From Istiophorus platypterus (taxonomy: Eukaryota > Chordata > Actinopteri > Istiophoriformes > Istiophoridae), in the NCBI GenBank assembly GCA_016859345.1, contig CM029114.1:17122001-17186000 (forward strand): a stretch of DNA of 64,000 nt. The letters run 5' to 3'. Position 1 is the first letter of the stretch. The number at the start of each line of letters is the position of its first letter. The notes under the pieces were generated by a model. That model saw only the letters and a list, made by a program, of their open reading frames with translations, had not been told where the DNA came from and searched no databases. A program made the translations under genes and the position numbers. Below are positions 37,001-49,845 of the stretch, one piece after another.

Positions 37001-37739
37001 CTTCCTTTAATTTTTGATAGAACTTGAATAGGAAGAATCTATGTGGTCACACTTTATTTTTTCTTGGGGTGGAGATCTCTTTTCATTATGTGTCTTTTGA
37101 CAAGAGAAGGATGAAGTGCGACTTACTCACAATAAAGCAAAGAAAGGGGGGAAAAGGCATGAATATATTCGTTAGGAAGTGGAGGAGGTAATAAATATGA
37201 CAATAAAACTGCACTGTTTTTTGCACCATTAGTTTTCATGTACACTGACAATGTTTACAGAATAGAAATTACTCTCCACAGACATTAAATACCAATAAAA
37301 CAGACAAATCATGCAGATTTTTGACAAAACCTGAGATTTTTTTTTTGATCTATTGTGCTCAGACACTTCTCTCTGCATTCTATGTTACATGCATTATTAG
37401 TTTAACATAGTTGTTTATGAGGCTTGTAGAAAAGCGCTTTTGGACATGTTAGATGGATGCAGACAGTGTGAGAATTTAGTTTACGTGACTCCAGTCATTG
37501 CATACAACTTTAGGGATGAGGGTGGACAGGGAGAGGCTGCTTTTACTGCCAGTTTATTACAGTATTCCTCTGTTCTTTTTCCCAGCTCCTCTGACTTATG
37601 CTGGACTTTCCCCGGTTGCCCACAAAAGGCCTCCTGGCAAATATAAGGGGGATTTCTATGCTAGTCAAGTTTTTCCATCATCCTGTTTGTCTTGCTTCAG
37701 GCTCTGTCTGTCTCTCCCTCCCTCCCCCCTCTACCCAAT
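34029..37739. other. Intergenic stretch, nothing recognised as coding
   Basis: No supported exon. There is A-rich sequence at 34,218-34,275 and a pyrimidine-rich tract at 37,705-37,739. Short frames here lack domains and splice context. Confidence 0.4.
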
Positions 37740-37815
37740 TGTCCGTCCGTCCATCCATCATCCATCATCCATCCATCCATCCATCACTCCATCCATCCAT
37801 CTATCCATCTTTCAG
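37740..37815. repeat. (CATC)n-type microsatellite, imperfect
   Basis: Repeated CCATCCAT / CATCATC units within a pyrimidine-rich stretch (CTCCCTCCCTCCCCCCTC upstream). The overlapping HPSIHPSI frames in three phases are artefacts of the tetranucleotide. Confidence 0.9.
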
Positions 37816-39060
37816 TCTACCTGTTTGACAGCCATCTCTCCCTTCCCCAGGTTGGCAAATTGATTGTTCTAAGCTTGGAGAAAAAGGCAGTCTCTGGGGA
37901 CAAACACTGAAGCACCAGTCTGCCAGGCCTTCTTTTTTTAATGAAAATCTAGAGCCACAGCAATCGCACCTACACACACAAAGCCCTCATACATACTGCC
38001 ACATGTACATACACACACTGTGGCAACCTAGTAGGCAGACCTGGGTCCATTACCTATGCTGGTGTTAAACAACTGGAGCTACCCTGTTTGCTTCCTGAAT
38101 AGGAGATATACGTAGGAATGTTAAGGGGAGTAACTTATTGCAGAAATGAATGTTTGTGGAGAAAGGTAGGTCCCTTTTGTGTATATGTATAAATCAAGAA
38201 CTTCAGTTGGTAATGGTAGGCTGTTATTTTTTGGGTCATATTCTGAGTCTTGACAAGGCATGAAGAAGCCATGTACTCTCACCCTACCCATGTAACATGG
38301 GTAGGGTGAGAGGAACTTTGAAACTAGGGAAGATCCTGATGTCCTACAAGGTTCTGTCTAACAGGAAGTCAATAAAATGTATTGATTACTGCTGGTGATA
38401 TAGGCCTGTGGGTCAAGGCGATGTATGTTTGTGTGCAGTATAATGTGCTGGGTTTTTGTGCAGCTTGTGTCTCTTTAAGTGCACATTCACTGTTTGCTGC
38501 TGACGTACTATATAATTTAAGAACTGAACAACTATAATAACCAGGCAGGTGGCTTGATTTTATATCAACAGGTCATAAAGAAAGATCAATAGCCAAGAAT
38601 TTCAACCTCAACTATTCTATCTATCAGATTAATATTGACCAACAATGATGCAAGAAGCTCTTTTAGTGTGCTGTATCATTTTTAAAGCTCTAACAAGCAA
38701 ACATGTCTGTAAGGGATCTTTCGGTCAGTATGGCCAACAATACCTGCAGTTAAACTTTATATCCCGTTATAAGTAATATGTGCTCAGGCCAAATTGCTGC
38801 TTGAGGCAGGTCAGCAGTTCTGTGCTAAATGTCCGATCAAGTGCAATTAGTTTGTTGATGAAGTAGATGTGAAATAAATGTTTTTTGAAGTTACAGTTTG
38901 ACCCTTTTTTTTCATGCTGATAGCACTGTGTTTCAAGAATATATAGATTAACATTTATCTAGGCTTAGCTGCAGTCCAGAAATTTCCCCCCTCAGTGGAG
39001 CTTTTTGGATCACTACACACTCACACCACTGCAGTATTCCCTGCTGAGGGAAGTTACTCA
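37816..39060. other. Intergenic stretch containing a perfect hairpin
   Basis: No gene seen. The one clear structure is the 37-bp inverted repeat at 38,276-38,312, listed separately. Confidence 0.45.
38276..38312. repeat. Perfect 18-bp inverted repeat with 1-nt centre
   Basis: The arm CTCTCACCCTACCCATGT is separated by one A from its exact reverse complement. At about 55% GC it is far more stable than the chance AT palindromes elsewhere in the window. The one-base centre is too tight for a microRNA precursor loop. It may be a palindromic insertion or template-switch product, or an assembly artefact. Confidence 0.9.
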
Positions 39061-40702
39061 GCTGGATAGGGTTTGTTTGTGCGCAGACACACGCTCACCT
39101 GTGTGCCTCATGCCTCAGCCTTGATTGGAAGCCAGACAGACAAGCTGTTTATTTTAGAAGTTGATTTTTCTCCCTCTTCCATTTTTGCATCCCTCCATGG
39201 CCTGCCATGCTGTTGCATTTGGCCAGTCAATAATGTAATTCTTAACCAGCGGCTGCTGTGCACTGGAGTAATTACCTCCTCCATTATCTGACCACATCTC
39301 TCATTATACTGTAAGCTGCCTTCATTAGGGCCACAGGCAGAAAAGGCATGGGGGACACAGAACTCACAAACACGAACACAGATTTATACACCAAATAGTG
39401 ATAAGCATGCATAAACACGCTCTACATAGTATTATACCCCAGTGATCAGGAAGAAAAACAGACAGACAGGCTTGTCACCCCCTTGCGCTCCCTGTCTTCA
39501 CTTCTTCGCCTCTCTTCCTCCCTTTGCCCAGTCAATCAGATAGCCATTAGCCTGTATTGGTCCCAGGGGCTAGTCTCTCACATACTGCACATCTATGGGA
39601 GCATTTCCATTCAGCAAGATGGCTCCAATCCTTGCCTCATAGCGATAGCAGTGCAGCCCAAGGGAAATAAAGAGTCACAGCCAAATCAGATCAGCAGCAC
39701 AGTGGGGGAGACGATGGCAGGGTTCAGCATGTTACTGGCCTGTTAAGGCTCCCTCTGTGAGGTTTCTTGAGCCAGGTAGTTTAAAAGTTTAATATATTCA
39801 CACTTGGGCTGCTCGGGCTGCACGTTTGATTTTCTCTGTAGGTAAGTGCCAGAGATGGTTCTGAAAGTTAATTTAAAAAGTCATTTACTGAATATAATTG
39901 ACATTAATGCATTGTCTGTATTTGTAAAACACCATTAGAGTACTTACGTAACTAAAAAAAAAGAAAATACACAAACAAACACTACTGTGTCTCTGTCTCT
40001 TCCCCTTCTCTTTGAGACTCCACTACAAAGCCCATTTTCAGCAATTGCACGCTTGTTAGCCCTTTCAACAGAGGCAACAGCTATGGTGCAATAACATGGG
40101 CCACAGAAATAAAGGCTAGTACGTGACAGGAGCAAGCAGGTCGCTTTATTCAATAAATTCAGTAGATATGACCGATACTGCTTTGCTTGTTACAGACTAC
40201 TAGACCAGTGTAAGTACTGCTTTACAATAACTTAGAGGTGAATTCAGGTGATTATATGGGATTGTAGGATTATATGGGATTAGCTAGGAGATTCTGAATA
40301 TGAAAGTGAGTTTTAATGAAAAAGAGGCATCCGTATGTAAGCCTGTTAAAATAGACTATTAAGCAGTATGAATGTAAATATGTGTGTATTCATGCATTTC
40401 CATCCATGGCCGCCCTTGTATCCACCCTCTCTCTTTCGGCTTGTTCGCCACGGTCTGACCTGTGAGAAATAACTCAGCGTTGTATTGTTCATCATCAGCT
40501 GTCTCTCCGTCTCTCTTCCCTGGCCTTCAGCCCCTTGTTATACGACTGGCTATCAGCCTGATGGCAGTTTGCTAATGGTGTCAGCGGACTTCAATTAGCT
40601 CACCGCCACGCTCGATCAGACCGTCCTTTCTGCCAGAGAGGGGCCTTAAATTGTCTGAAATACCAGAGCCATTAAGTGTGAATGGTTAATGGGAGTTTAA
40701 AC
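39061..40702. promoter_or_regulatory. Candidate conserved regulatory DNA (unproven)
   Basis: Two sub-stretches look unlike the AT-rich background. About 39,080-39,320 contains GTCAATAATGTAATTC and GAGTAATTACCTCC. About 40,408-40,624 has roughly a dozen CpG dinucleotides and motifs such as TTCAATTAGCTCACCGCC. CpG and TAATTA-type motifs kept in an otherwise CpG-poor desert are what constrained enhancers often look like. No coding frame accounts for them. Species alignment is needed; treat this as a hypothesis. Confidence 0.3.
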
Positions 40703-40711
40703 AGAGAGAGA

Positions 40712-40752
<41 letters not shown>
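40703..40752. repeat. (GA)n microsatellite
   Basis: An almost pure AG tract with one AGGG interruption, following the CpG-containing segment. Confidence 0.9.
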
Positions 40753-40755
<3 letters not shown>

Positions 40756-43700
40756 CAGGCAGACAGGAGCAATGCAGCATCATGCAAGTGGACAGTCTTA
40801 GTTTGGATTTCCACTATTTCCTCAGCTAACTGGCTGAAGGTGATAAACACATTATGACTGTAGAGGAGGGGCATGACTTCCTCTGGGAACACACTGCAAA
40901 TTACACTCCTTCCAAAAATTTTTAGGAGAGTGGTCCAGTGGTGACCGACCCGCATTTTATACCAATTCAGTTCAGTTAATTTAATTTCAGACCCACATTC
41001 AATGGGTCAAAAGAGAGAGGGATATTAAATAGTCATTATAAAATAAAATGAAAAAAATTGAACTCCTTCCCCAGAGGTACAAAACTTTGATGTATATTGT
41101 GTGCAACTTTTGGAAGAATTAACCAGGCCATCAAATATGTTTTTATCAACACTATAGCCAAAACTGAGCAACAATTTCAAAACCATGTAGCTATGGTAGT
41201 ATTTGTATCTTTGAGCATCTGTCAGTCACACCCACAAAAAAACACTCACTTTTTCACTTAATATTCCTATACAGTATCTCATAGGCATTAACTGCACTCA
41301 TGTGACTGTTAAATCATCCTTACTGGACTTGTTCGGAAAGCTAGAAAATTGCAGGGTGGAATCATAAATACTCCTGGGTTTACAGATGAGTTGGTTTACT
41401 GTGTCCATGAATATAAAAATGTACTTCGTAATTCACAATTTCAAATTCAGACTCAAAATTACCAAAAGGATAAGATGTTGAAACTTTTTCAGTCCTATCC
41501 CCAAAGTTACTCTGTGTAATAGGCAATATGTACTGGCCCATTCAAATTGCAAAATTTTCATTCATACTCATTATATTGTGGAAAAGTATAGCATCAGTAA
41601 TTGTAGTAATCTTTTACCTCTCAATATAAGTTTTAGAGAGAGTTAGTATTCATAAATTTCTCAGCTGATTAAGCAATGACAGTGCTATCAATAATTGTGT
41701 CTGAAATTGTTAGACACCGGATCATTTACAGAGTTTTAGGCAGAATATCATATCAGTCTGAAGGGAGATCCACATTCAGACAAATTTAGACCCAATCCTC
41801 CACCATGCTGCAACAGAAGCTTCGACGAGCCAGAGGAAACAGGCTAACTGCTGGCCAAGAGGCATGCATAAGCTTTATAAGGCAGAAGGTGATATTTTCC
41901 ACATTTTCACAAAAAGAAAAAAAAGCAAAGCTTGTTTCGTAAGTGTGGAGGTAGCTACAGCATGGTGAGATTTGTGTGAATATTTCAGGACCAGAACTAG
42001 GAGCAGAATCAGAAGCAGAAACTTCTCTCCCTAAGCACGAGAGACTTATAAAAGCTGAGAGTATTACTTTTCATCTCATCAAACAGCCCAAGGGCACAAA
42101 ACATTTACCTATGAGTGTTGAAGTACAATTTTTCTCGGCCAGGGGAGAAATTTAGGCATAAAGTCTGTCCGTGACAGTGGGCCAGATCAAGTATTGGCAT
42201 ATCTGGGTTGTCTAGACACAGCAGGTGTCTCAAAATAGAATCCATTTATGTCTGTCTCCCAGCCCTTCAAATAATGCTGTTTTAAAGACAACCAACACAC
42301 AATGCCAAACCACAGTGAACGGCAAAAGGATAGTGCTGTCACCTGCAAACAAAGGCTTGTAAAAATAAACGTGTAGATCTGAAAGTTCTTCAGTAATATT
42401 TAGAGTTTTATCATATTGGACTGACAGCTAATAGGTTACATGATCAAATAAAATTCCTTTGATTGAAGCTCTCTCATTGTATTATTGTATTAAAATCATA
42501 CATATTATTTGCTGGACCGTAATAATAGCCGTAGATGAAGTGGTCTTCCCTGGAGACTATAGTTGAGCATCAATAACCTTAAACTTCGATTCGTCTCAGA
42601 GAAAAACACAAAACGCTGTTTCAACGGATCAGTGTCACTTCTTGATGGGTGGCCCCCAGTGATTGAACATTGATGACAGGGGTCCTCCCTCAGGGCTGAG
42701 CTTCAGAGCTGGTGTTGGAACTGCAAACCAAATGACATGCTTGAAAAACATTCTGTGACAAGCTGAGCTTGTCCAATCACTTTAACATGATATCTATGGT
42801 GCAGTATTGACTATATATAAAATCTTCTTGTATATGATATATCAATTATATATTATATACAAATTGCCTCTTAGTAGTATTACTTGATAAATTCATTTTA
42901 AAAAATAATCAGCCATGTATTGGTTATGTTATGGTCTTGGGGTTACAGTACCTGCTGATGTATGATAAGTTATAGCCTGTCAATTTACAGCTGAAAAGCT
43001 GATCAACCACATTATTATGATAATCTTGGTTTCACAAGCAATCAATAAAGTAGTGTAAACCATTTAAAAATAATAGATCTAAAGTGGCATGTCTGTGAAA
43101 ATGAAAAAAATGTGATAAAAACAAAGCGATTTCAGATTATCAGCAAATAATAGAAAAAATATGAAGAGTTAAAAAAAAGAATTCATCACAAGATGTGAAC
43201 AGCCTGTAACAGATGGCTGAAATGTATTCAATTACAAGTAAAATTGATTTATAATTGTGTTGTACCAGTCAAACTTGATGATGGGTTTTGGATAACGTCT
43301 TTATCGAAGTGAATATATTATATTTAAATAAGATCATATGAGCTGAGCTGTCACTGACAGCTGTGGTCTCTTTCTATAGAATATGAAACACTTAGCAGTT
43401 AACATTAATGTTGACATGTTTCACTGGTACCAAATGTTTCATCATGTTTTAGCATAAAATTATGTAAATAATTGCAGTAATGCACTGCAGTGCCATAGAT
43501 GTACATGTTGCTTGACAATAAAATCATGCACTTCGAATGATCTAATGTTGCCCACGCTCCTGTTCCTTCACTTAAAAATCCCAAATTTTAAATCACAGGA
43601 TACCAAAATAGAAAGTTTGTGTGTGAGAAGGCATGCGTGACATGAGATCATTGCATTGAGCCTCACACTCAATGCATAAGCGATGGCAGCCCTGCTTTTT

Positions 43701-44083
43701 CCTCATCTGACACATACCGTTAGAAAAAAATTAACAGTAGAACTTAAATAAAACTAACTTTTCTGTTATTTGTCCGAGTAATACTGTATATTATGTACTT
43801 CTGTTGTAAACATCTGTAAGTCATCATAATAGAGAAAAAGCCTAATTTGGGACTTTTTGTTTATAATATAAAACAAATATAAACAAAATAAATATAAAAT
43901 GACTCACTAGCCACCCTGTAATACATCGCATGCTTTTTTAAATTCTAATAAAATGTGACAAGGGCGCTAACTGATTAGCGCCAAAGAAATAAAGGTGTGC
44001 ATGTGAGAGAATATTGTGAAGGAACACATGAACCATATATCAACCCACTGCTGACTAACTTTACAACAACCTTGACAGTGGCG
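40753..44083. other. Intergenic stretch, nothing recognised as coding
   Basis: AT-rich sequence without a supported exon, RNA gene or repeat body. Short AT inverted runs at 42,830-42,860 look like simple sequence. Confidence 0.4.
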
Positions 44084-44153
44084 CTGACAGACTCACACAC
44101 ACTCAAACTGAAACACACAGACACATAGACACAGACACAAACACACAGATACA

Positions 44154-44186
<33 letters not shown>
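44084..44186. repeat. CA-rich microsatellite
   Basis: Degenerate CACACA/CAGACA sequence turning into a pure CA tract at 44,153-44,186. The minus-strand VCVCVC frame is an artefact. Confidence 0.9.
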
Positions 44187-44188
<2 letters not shown>

Positions 44189-47100
44189 ATACATCAACCA
44201 CACAGTTATGTATATTCTAAAAAAGGAAATGAGGGATGTGAATGTCACTTCAAGGTTCATTTTATCTGCATTGGTTTTCTTCCATCCAGTTGTTGTTCCT
44301 TTCTATCTCTACCTGCCTTACATGTTGGGGCTCCAATCGAGAATGCTTGACACACACAGTTTGTGCCAGTGGGAGACAAATTAGTTGATAGTTTTTCTCA
44401 CAGATATGCCACCGGTATCATCTAATTTAGTAATTTAATAAGTGTGATGTTCAGTGCAAAATTTTAAAAAACTAGTATGAGCACTTTTTTCCACAGGCCT
44501 TGAAAAAAGTGCTACTTCATAGAGTTGTCTGACTTTGACTTTGAGCATCATAAATACTAAGATATACTGCTACAACGAAATGCACTTGGCTTCAGTTCAC
44601 AGCTTTCCTACTCTCTGATCCTCTCTCCCTCTGGACTCATCGTCACAAATAAACCTAAATCCTGCCAATTGACTGATGCCCATGGCTGGCCCTTCAAAGC
44701 CAAAACGTGAAATGATACTTGACTGCCATTTGCATTTCATCACAACAGCCGCTTTAAGGTAATGATATCATCCCTCGCCTGCTGAGTCAATTAAAAAGTA
44801 AAAGGGTATAATACTGAGTCACCCGCACCAGATCTTTTAATAATAAACTCTGCCTTGGTTTTGGTAGGAAATGGATTATAGGCTATCAACAGACGAATGA
44901 CACTCAGCTGTTTATTCAGTTTGAGTCTGAAATCGCCCACTGCTCACAGGCCTGTGATCAAGGAGTCATGCAACACATTGTAGATGTCCATCTCAAAGAT
45001 CCACTGCTGTGCCCACTTGGCTTGTGATCAGATATTCTCTGCAGGTGGCCAGGAGCACTAGTCATATTTAATGTATTTAAGACACTCACATAGGAAGCTG
45101 CTATAGCACCATCAGTTTACTTATGCAAAGCTCCTCACCCACAGTATTCTAATCTAATCTTGACTATCTCAGTTTAAAAACAGTAACAGTATTTACATAT
45201 ATATATATATAGACCATTTTTTATATTTTTTAGACATCATGTGTATTTACTGACATTCAAACAAATAATGTTCTTATATAGGTCAATGATGGGCCAAATA
45301 GTTGAGCTGCTTTTGGATGCATGTTCTGGCCTAAAAGAAGAGCCAATTGAAATGGTTCATTCATATTCTGATGTTTTGCTATGGCAAAAGAAAACAGCAA
45401 AACCATTAATGAAGAACTGAATTTTGGTGCTGTTGTTGATAAGAGAAGTGGCTCCTAACAGACCTACAAGACTGTTATCCTCCCTGTTAGTTACCTAGGT
45501 GTCAGAGAACAGCTGCTGGATGGCTGTGTTGTTACTATTCTGTCAATCAAAGCAGATGTAAGTGTCCTGTTGTTGTGAAAAGAATAGTAACTATGGCAGA
45601 ATGTAGGTGTCACCATCAATCACAGTTCATATTGCAAAATATTGGCACTGACGCCTCGCTTAAATAGGATAAATGATGCAAGCAGAGGCATGAATTGAAA
45701 GACAAGGATGGATTGACTCAGTCTCTGTCAATGTGTCCAACAGGGCCACAGTTAGTTGTGTTGTCTTTGTTTTTACTATCTGGTAATTTTTCTTTTTTTT
45801 TTTTATAATCATGTCCTCTATTCGGGGTGAGCCTACTGGACTGTGTATCTTTTGGTCATTTGACTTTCCTTTCAGAAACAGGCATTAAAAAAAACAAGCA
45901 CAGAGAGGTTATTCGATTTTCAGCTGTGCACATGCCCCTGACGGGCATGCAGTTCTCAGCAGGCAGAACTCAGCATGAGTCTGATAACGTGGAAAAAATA
46001 GCTTTTTCGTTATATGAGTATACATCATAACAGTTTTTTCCCTGGAGGTTCAAATTTCCCTTGGTATAATGGCTTTTGGGTGTTACAGTCTACAGAGTGC
46101 AGTTGATATGCGAAGGTGATATCAAACAATGCCTCATTATCTAACCAAACTATAAAGCTGATATTTTTCCTAAATGAAGATTTTAACTTACTGTGATAAT
46201 TTTATTGATGCTATGTGTGTATTTTACTGTAAATAAACAAAACTCTAACAACTCATATGTAAGTTGTGTTATGACAACAGCAGAAATAGAAACTACTAAC
46301 GGGGTGATAAAAGTATGTTAATCAAAATGTAAAATAATTATAAACACGAACAATCAATAAAGTTGTGTAACTGACTGAAACTGCAACAGCCAGTGTCTCT
46401 AAAGTCAAGGGAGGCTAATAGGCAAGGAGCTAAGCAGCACCACTGGCTGCCTCTGGTACCTGAGCCCTAAAGCTACCAATGAGTGTCTTCAGCATTCTTC
46501 CGACAAACAGGCAGCAGTTCAGCACCGTTCAGCGAGTATGTGTGAGAGCTGGTAGCAGCAGCAGCAGCCGAGTTAAGTCAAGCGTACAACTCTGTACAGG
46601 TTTGTAGTAGTAGTAACGGTTTCAGCATCAAGCTTGTACAGCTATGATGAGCCCTGAGGGGGAGGAGTGTGTCAGTCACCTGCTGCACTACTTACAGCAA
46701 TCTAAACTTTGTCATTCAGTACTCAAGTGAGTTCATTACATTATGTAAGGTTGTAATGCTTTCTATTCTATGGCTGGCAGTTAGTTTGCTAACAGATAAA
46801 AGCCAAGAAGGTGGGAGAAGGTAAAAGCTTTTCTGTGTCGACATTTTTATTGTTAGACTATGGCTTTTTCATGGCGGTAGTACAGTCTCACAAAAAGAGC
46901 AGTTAAAAAGATCTGGTCATACATTTTTGGCAAGCACAAATATAGCAAACGTGAGAGCTTCAGTTAGAGGTGGTCGGCAAAAATAATTTTTAGATTCCCT
47001 GGGCCACTCTTTTTAAGAAATGTTTTAGCAGATTCAACAGCAATATCAACAGATCCCGAATGAAAGGCTTCTGCCGAACTATTTACGTCACAAGCTGTAA

Positions 47101-47635
47101 ATTAGATTTGTTGATGTAGCACATGCTGCTTATGGAGCCACTGGCGTACAAGATAACACTAGTGAATTAATTATGCTCAGTAAAACTAAATTAATAAATA
47201 TGTTCTCTAATTCACTTTGTATTTTACCTAAGGAAAATTTTATTTTTTATTTCAATTTCATTTTTACAGCAGAGAAGAATTTCACAAAGTCCAGATTTAT
47301 TTTTCCTTCAGTCTACAAGTATATTTTTGTCATATTTTATTTCATGTTCACCATAATAAAATAGTCCTGGTTTTGTCTCTCTGTCTTAAGCATAAACACA
47401 GTATATAGCCTCTCTCAAAATCACTACCCACCTGCAAGTAACCCCGGAACTTATTTTCTCACAGCATAACAAAGTGACTGTGGCTCTCGGTGCACATCTA
47501 CCATCTAGATTTATGAATTCTGTTTTGGCTGGCGAAGAATGAGAATGAAATTGGACACATTTATTCAGTGTTGTATGGACAACAGAGTGAAAATCAATGT
47601 GTCTATTTTTAAAACATCTCTCTCAGACACACAAA

Positions 47636-47638
<3 letters not shown>
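44187..47638. other. Intergenic stretch, possible regulatory DNA near 44.6-44.85 kb
   Basis: No supported gene. At about 44,580-44,850 the sequence is complex and includes the octamer ATTTGCAT and TCAATTAAAAAG, suggestive of a POU/homeodomain-type enhancer, by inference only. A (TA)7 tract lies near 45,198-45,212 and a short CAG run at 46,555-46,570. Confidence 0.35.

Positions 47639-47710
<72 letters not shown>
47639..47710. repeat. (CA)36 microsatellite
   Basis: Seventy-two bases of uninterrupted AC units. Frames across it on both strands (HTHTHT and VCVCVC) are artefacts. Confidence 0.95.
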
Positions 47711-47712
<2 letters not shown>

Positions 47713-49319
47713 TGTTCTCTAGTTTTGGTAAAGAATTGCTGTTGTTTTTCGTGGACGCCCCAAATTGCCAGCTTGTGTGTAAGATGATGCCAGCAGCTGA
47801 GACCTCCCCACAAGTGATTCATTGCTTTAATCACTCAGCCTCTCCAAACTCTTGCCAGCCATGGCGGGGTTTGACACATCATTGCCTTCTCTCTACTCTC
47901 GCACCATTCGTCCTATTTAGGACACCGTCTCTACCCTTGTAGACGATTAGATATTGGAGGTACAGTGTTGTGTAGAGCTCGTAAAATACAGCACAGCCGA
48001 AATGCTGTGAAAACTGGTGTGTGGTCATCCCTAATTCTCCTGAGATGACAATGGTTTTCTTGTACATCTCCAAAGTCAAAGACCCATCTGATGCCATCAC
48101 TGTAAAATTACAGAGCCCAGTAAAGAAAATTTTTCCTGCATACTGATGTAAATTTTATTTGCTCACATTTAGCAACAGGCAAGGTTGTCTGATTATCTCA
48201 CTCTGATTATGCCACTTCACTCTGTTTAACTCAGAGTGACCATAATATTATATCAGTACCACATTGCAACAGCAACCTTTATAAACCTCTATTGATTTTG
48301 CCCTGGTCTATCTTTTTATTACTACATAGAGTAGAAAGTAGATAGAATCAATCACTCTTCTTTTCTCTGTTTTCAGCCCTAAGGAAGAGACCTGAGTGGC
48401 ACCGTAGATACACCAATGGATGAAAAAAAAATTCCATTATATGCCAAATATATTGCTGCATTACTGTGAAGCAACCAAGGAGATTGCAGCTGAGTCACAA
48501 AATCCTCTTTTGTTCCCAATTCTGTCTGATGTTGAATTTCATGAAGAAACTGGTTTGGTGTACAGCTACAGCAGCTCCTGTGCTCCTTTTTGAGAAACCT
48601 TTGAGAAACTAAAGGGAAAGAAGGCAATGATTGATGGAAATGAATTACTCTCAGTGTACATGAGGATGTTGCCTTGTACTGTATGTGACAAGTGGGAAGG
48701 TTGTTAGCCAGTAAAATCATCCTGGGACTCAACTCTCATGCAGATAAGAGGTTCATCAGAGGTGACTCCAAATAGTCGTGACTGCTAATTCACGCCCACT
48801 CCTGAGGTTTCTTGTTTGCTCTACTCACATTCCTCGCACCATTTATAAAATTTACAAAATTTCAACAACTGTCTCTCCTGCACTTCCTTCTCCACCAAAA
48901 GGCAGGGCAGCAAATTACACCCGCATGTAATGGTTGGTCATACTGAGTCTGTGTGAAACTTCTGAGATGTTTCCCCAGAGGAGATGAGAAGAGCAGCTGT
49001 GGGATGTGGCTACTTCAACCCCAGTACAAGAGAGAGACTAGAATTCTGCTCCCATGAGGGGAAGCCAAGAGCTTCAGCTAGAGTTCACTCCTCATGTTGT
49101 TTCTTTACTTGCCTTTACTTTTCTTTACTTTCTTTACTTGTTGTTTCTTCACTTGGCTCATGTTGTTTGGTTACTTGCCTAAACCCTAACCTTAACTCTA
49201 ACCCCTGCTTTCCAAACAGGTATTTACAGTTCTAACAATTTTTGCAGTAAAATCAGCATTTGACACATAGTCTTGGAGTATTTTTTTTGTTTTATGGGAT
49301 CCAATTAACCTCTTCGATA
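47711..49319. other. Intergenic stretch with telomere-like motif
   Basis: No supported gene; the 117-codon minus-strand frame at 48,379-48,732 has no recognised domain. At 49,178-49,205 three or four degenerate CCTAAA/CCTAAC/CTTAAC units resemble a decayed interstitial telomere-type repeat, preceded by a CTTTACTTT-rich tract at 49,105-49,155. Confidence 0.4.
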
Positions 49320-49321
49320 GT

Positions 49322-49845
49322 CAACATGGCCAAAAGTATGTGAGCAGCTGAACCTACATCTGTATGCGATTGTTGAGCATCTCCTGAATGCCCTCTGTGG
49401 GCATTAATATGCTTCTATATAACAGCTTTCACTTCTCCTTGGTGAAGACATCCCACAGGGTTTTGGGAAACCTGGCTGCAGAATTTTTTTTCCATTCTGC
49501 TATGAGAGTATTTATGTGAAGTTGGCCACTGACAGTGGGCCTGGCTTGCTGTTGGAATTCGAGTTTATCCCAATAGTGCTGGAGGGGTGGAGGTAAGGCC
49601 TCATTGCAGGCTATTCATGTTCATCTGCATGATCATGGTAAAACCATTATTTGATACACCTTTTTTGTGCACAAGGGTTTTGTCACGTTGAAAGAGAAAT
49701 GTTCTCCTCAAAACCTTTGATGCAAAGTTGGAAGTACAGTATGGCAGAAAATATAATTTTATGCTCTAGCAATGAAGTTTCCTAAGAATGAATGAGAGGA
49801 CCTAGCTATAACCATGAAAAGCAGTGCCAGAACGAAGGTAAGCTA
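49322..49845 (-). mobile_element. Truncated Tc1-like transposon (3' part, minus-strand coding)
   Basis: The element opens with an end sequence of the type GCCAAAAGTATGTG. It continues with landmarks of a widespread fish Tc1-like element read antisense to its transposase: GGGCATTAATATG, CTATATAACAGC, TGGCTGCAGAATTT, GTTTTGTCACGTTGAAA and AAAGTTGGAAGTACAGTATG. On the minus strand, pieces of transposase C-terminal coding such as VLPTLHQRF are readable but broken by stops and frameshifts. It stops abruptly near 49,845, so roughly two thirds of the element is missing. It is inactive. Confidence 0.75.

Noticed and set aside
37498..37910. Overlapping HPSIHPSI frames
   Set aside because: Produced by the CATC tetranucleotide repeat in three phases.
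38276..38312. MicroRNA precursor at the 18-bp hairpin
   Set aside because: A one-base loop and perfect pairing over only 18 bp are incompatible with a normal pre-miRNA.
46517..46537. RE1-like sequence TTCAGCACC followed by GTTCAGCG
   Set aside because: The half-site spacing is wrong by two bases and the right half is mismatched, so it does not fit a canonical or accepted atypical REST site.
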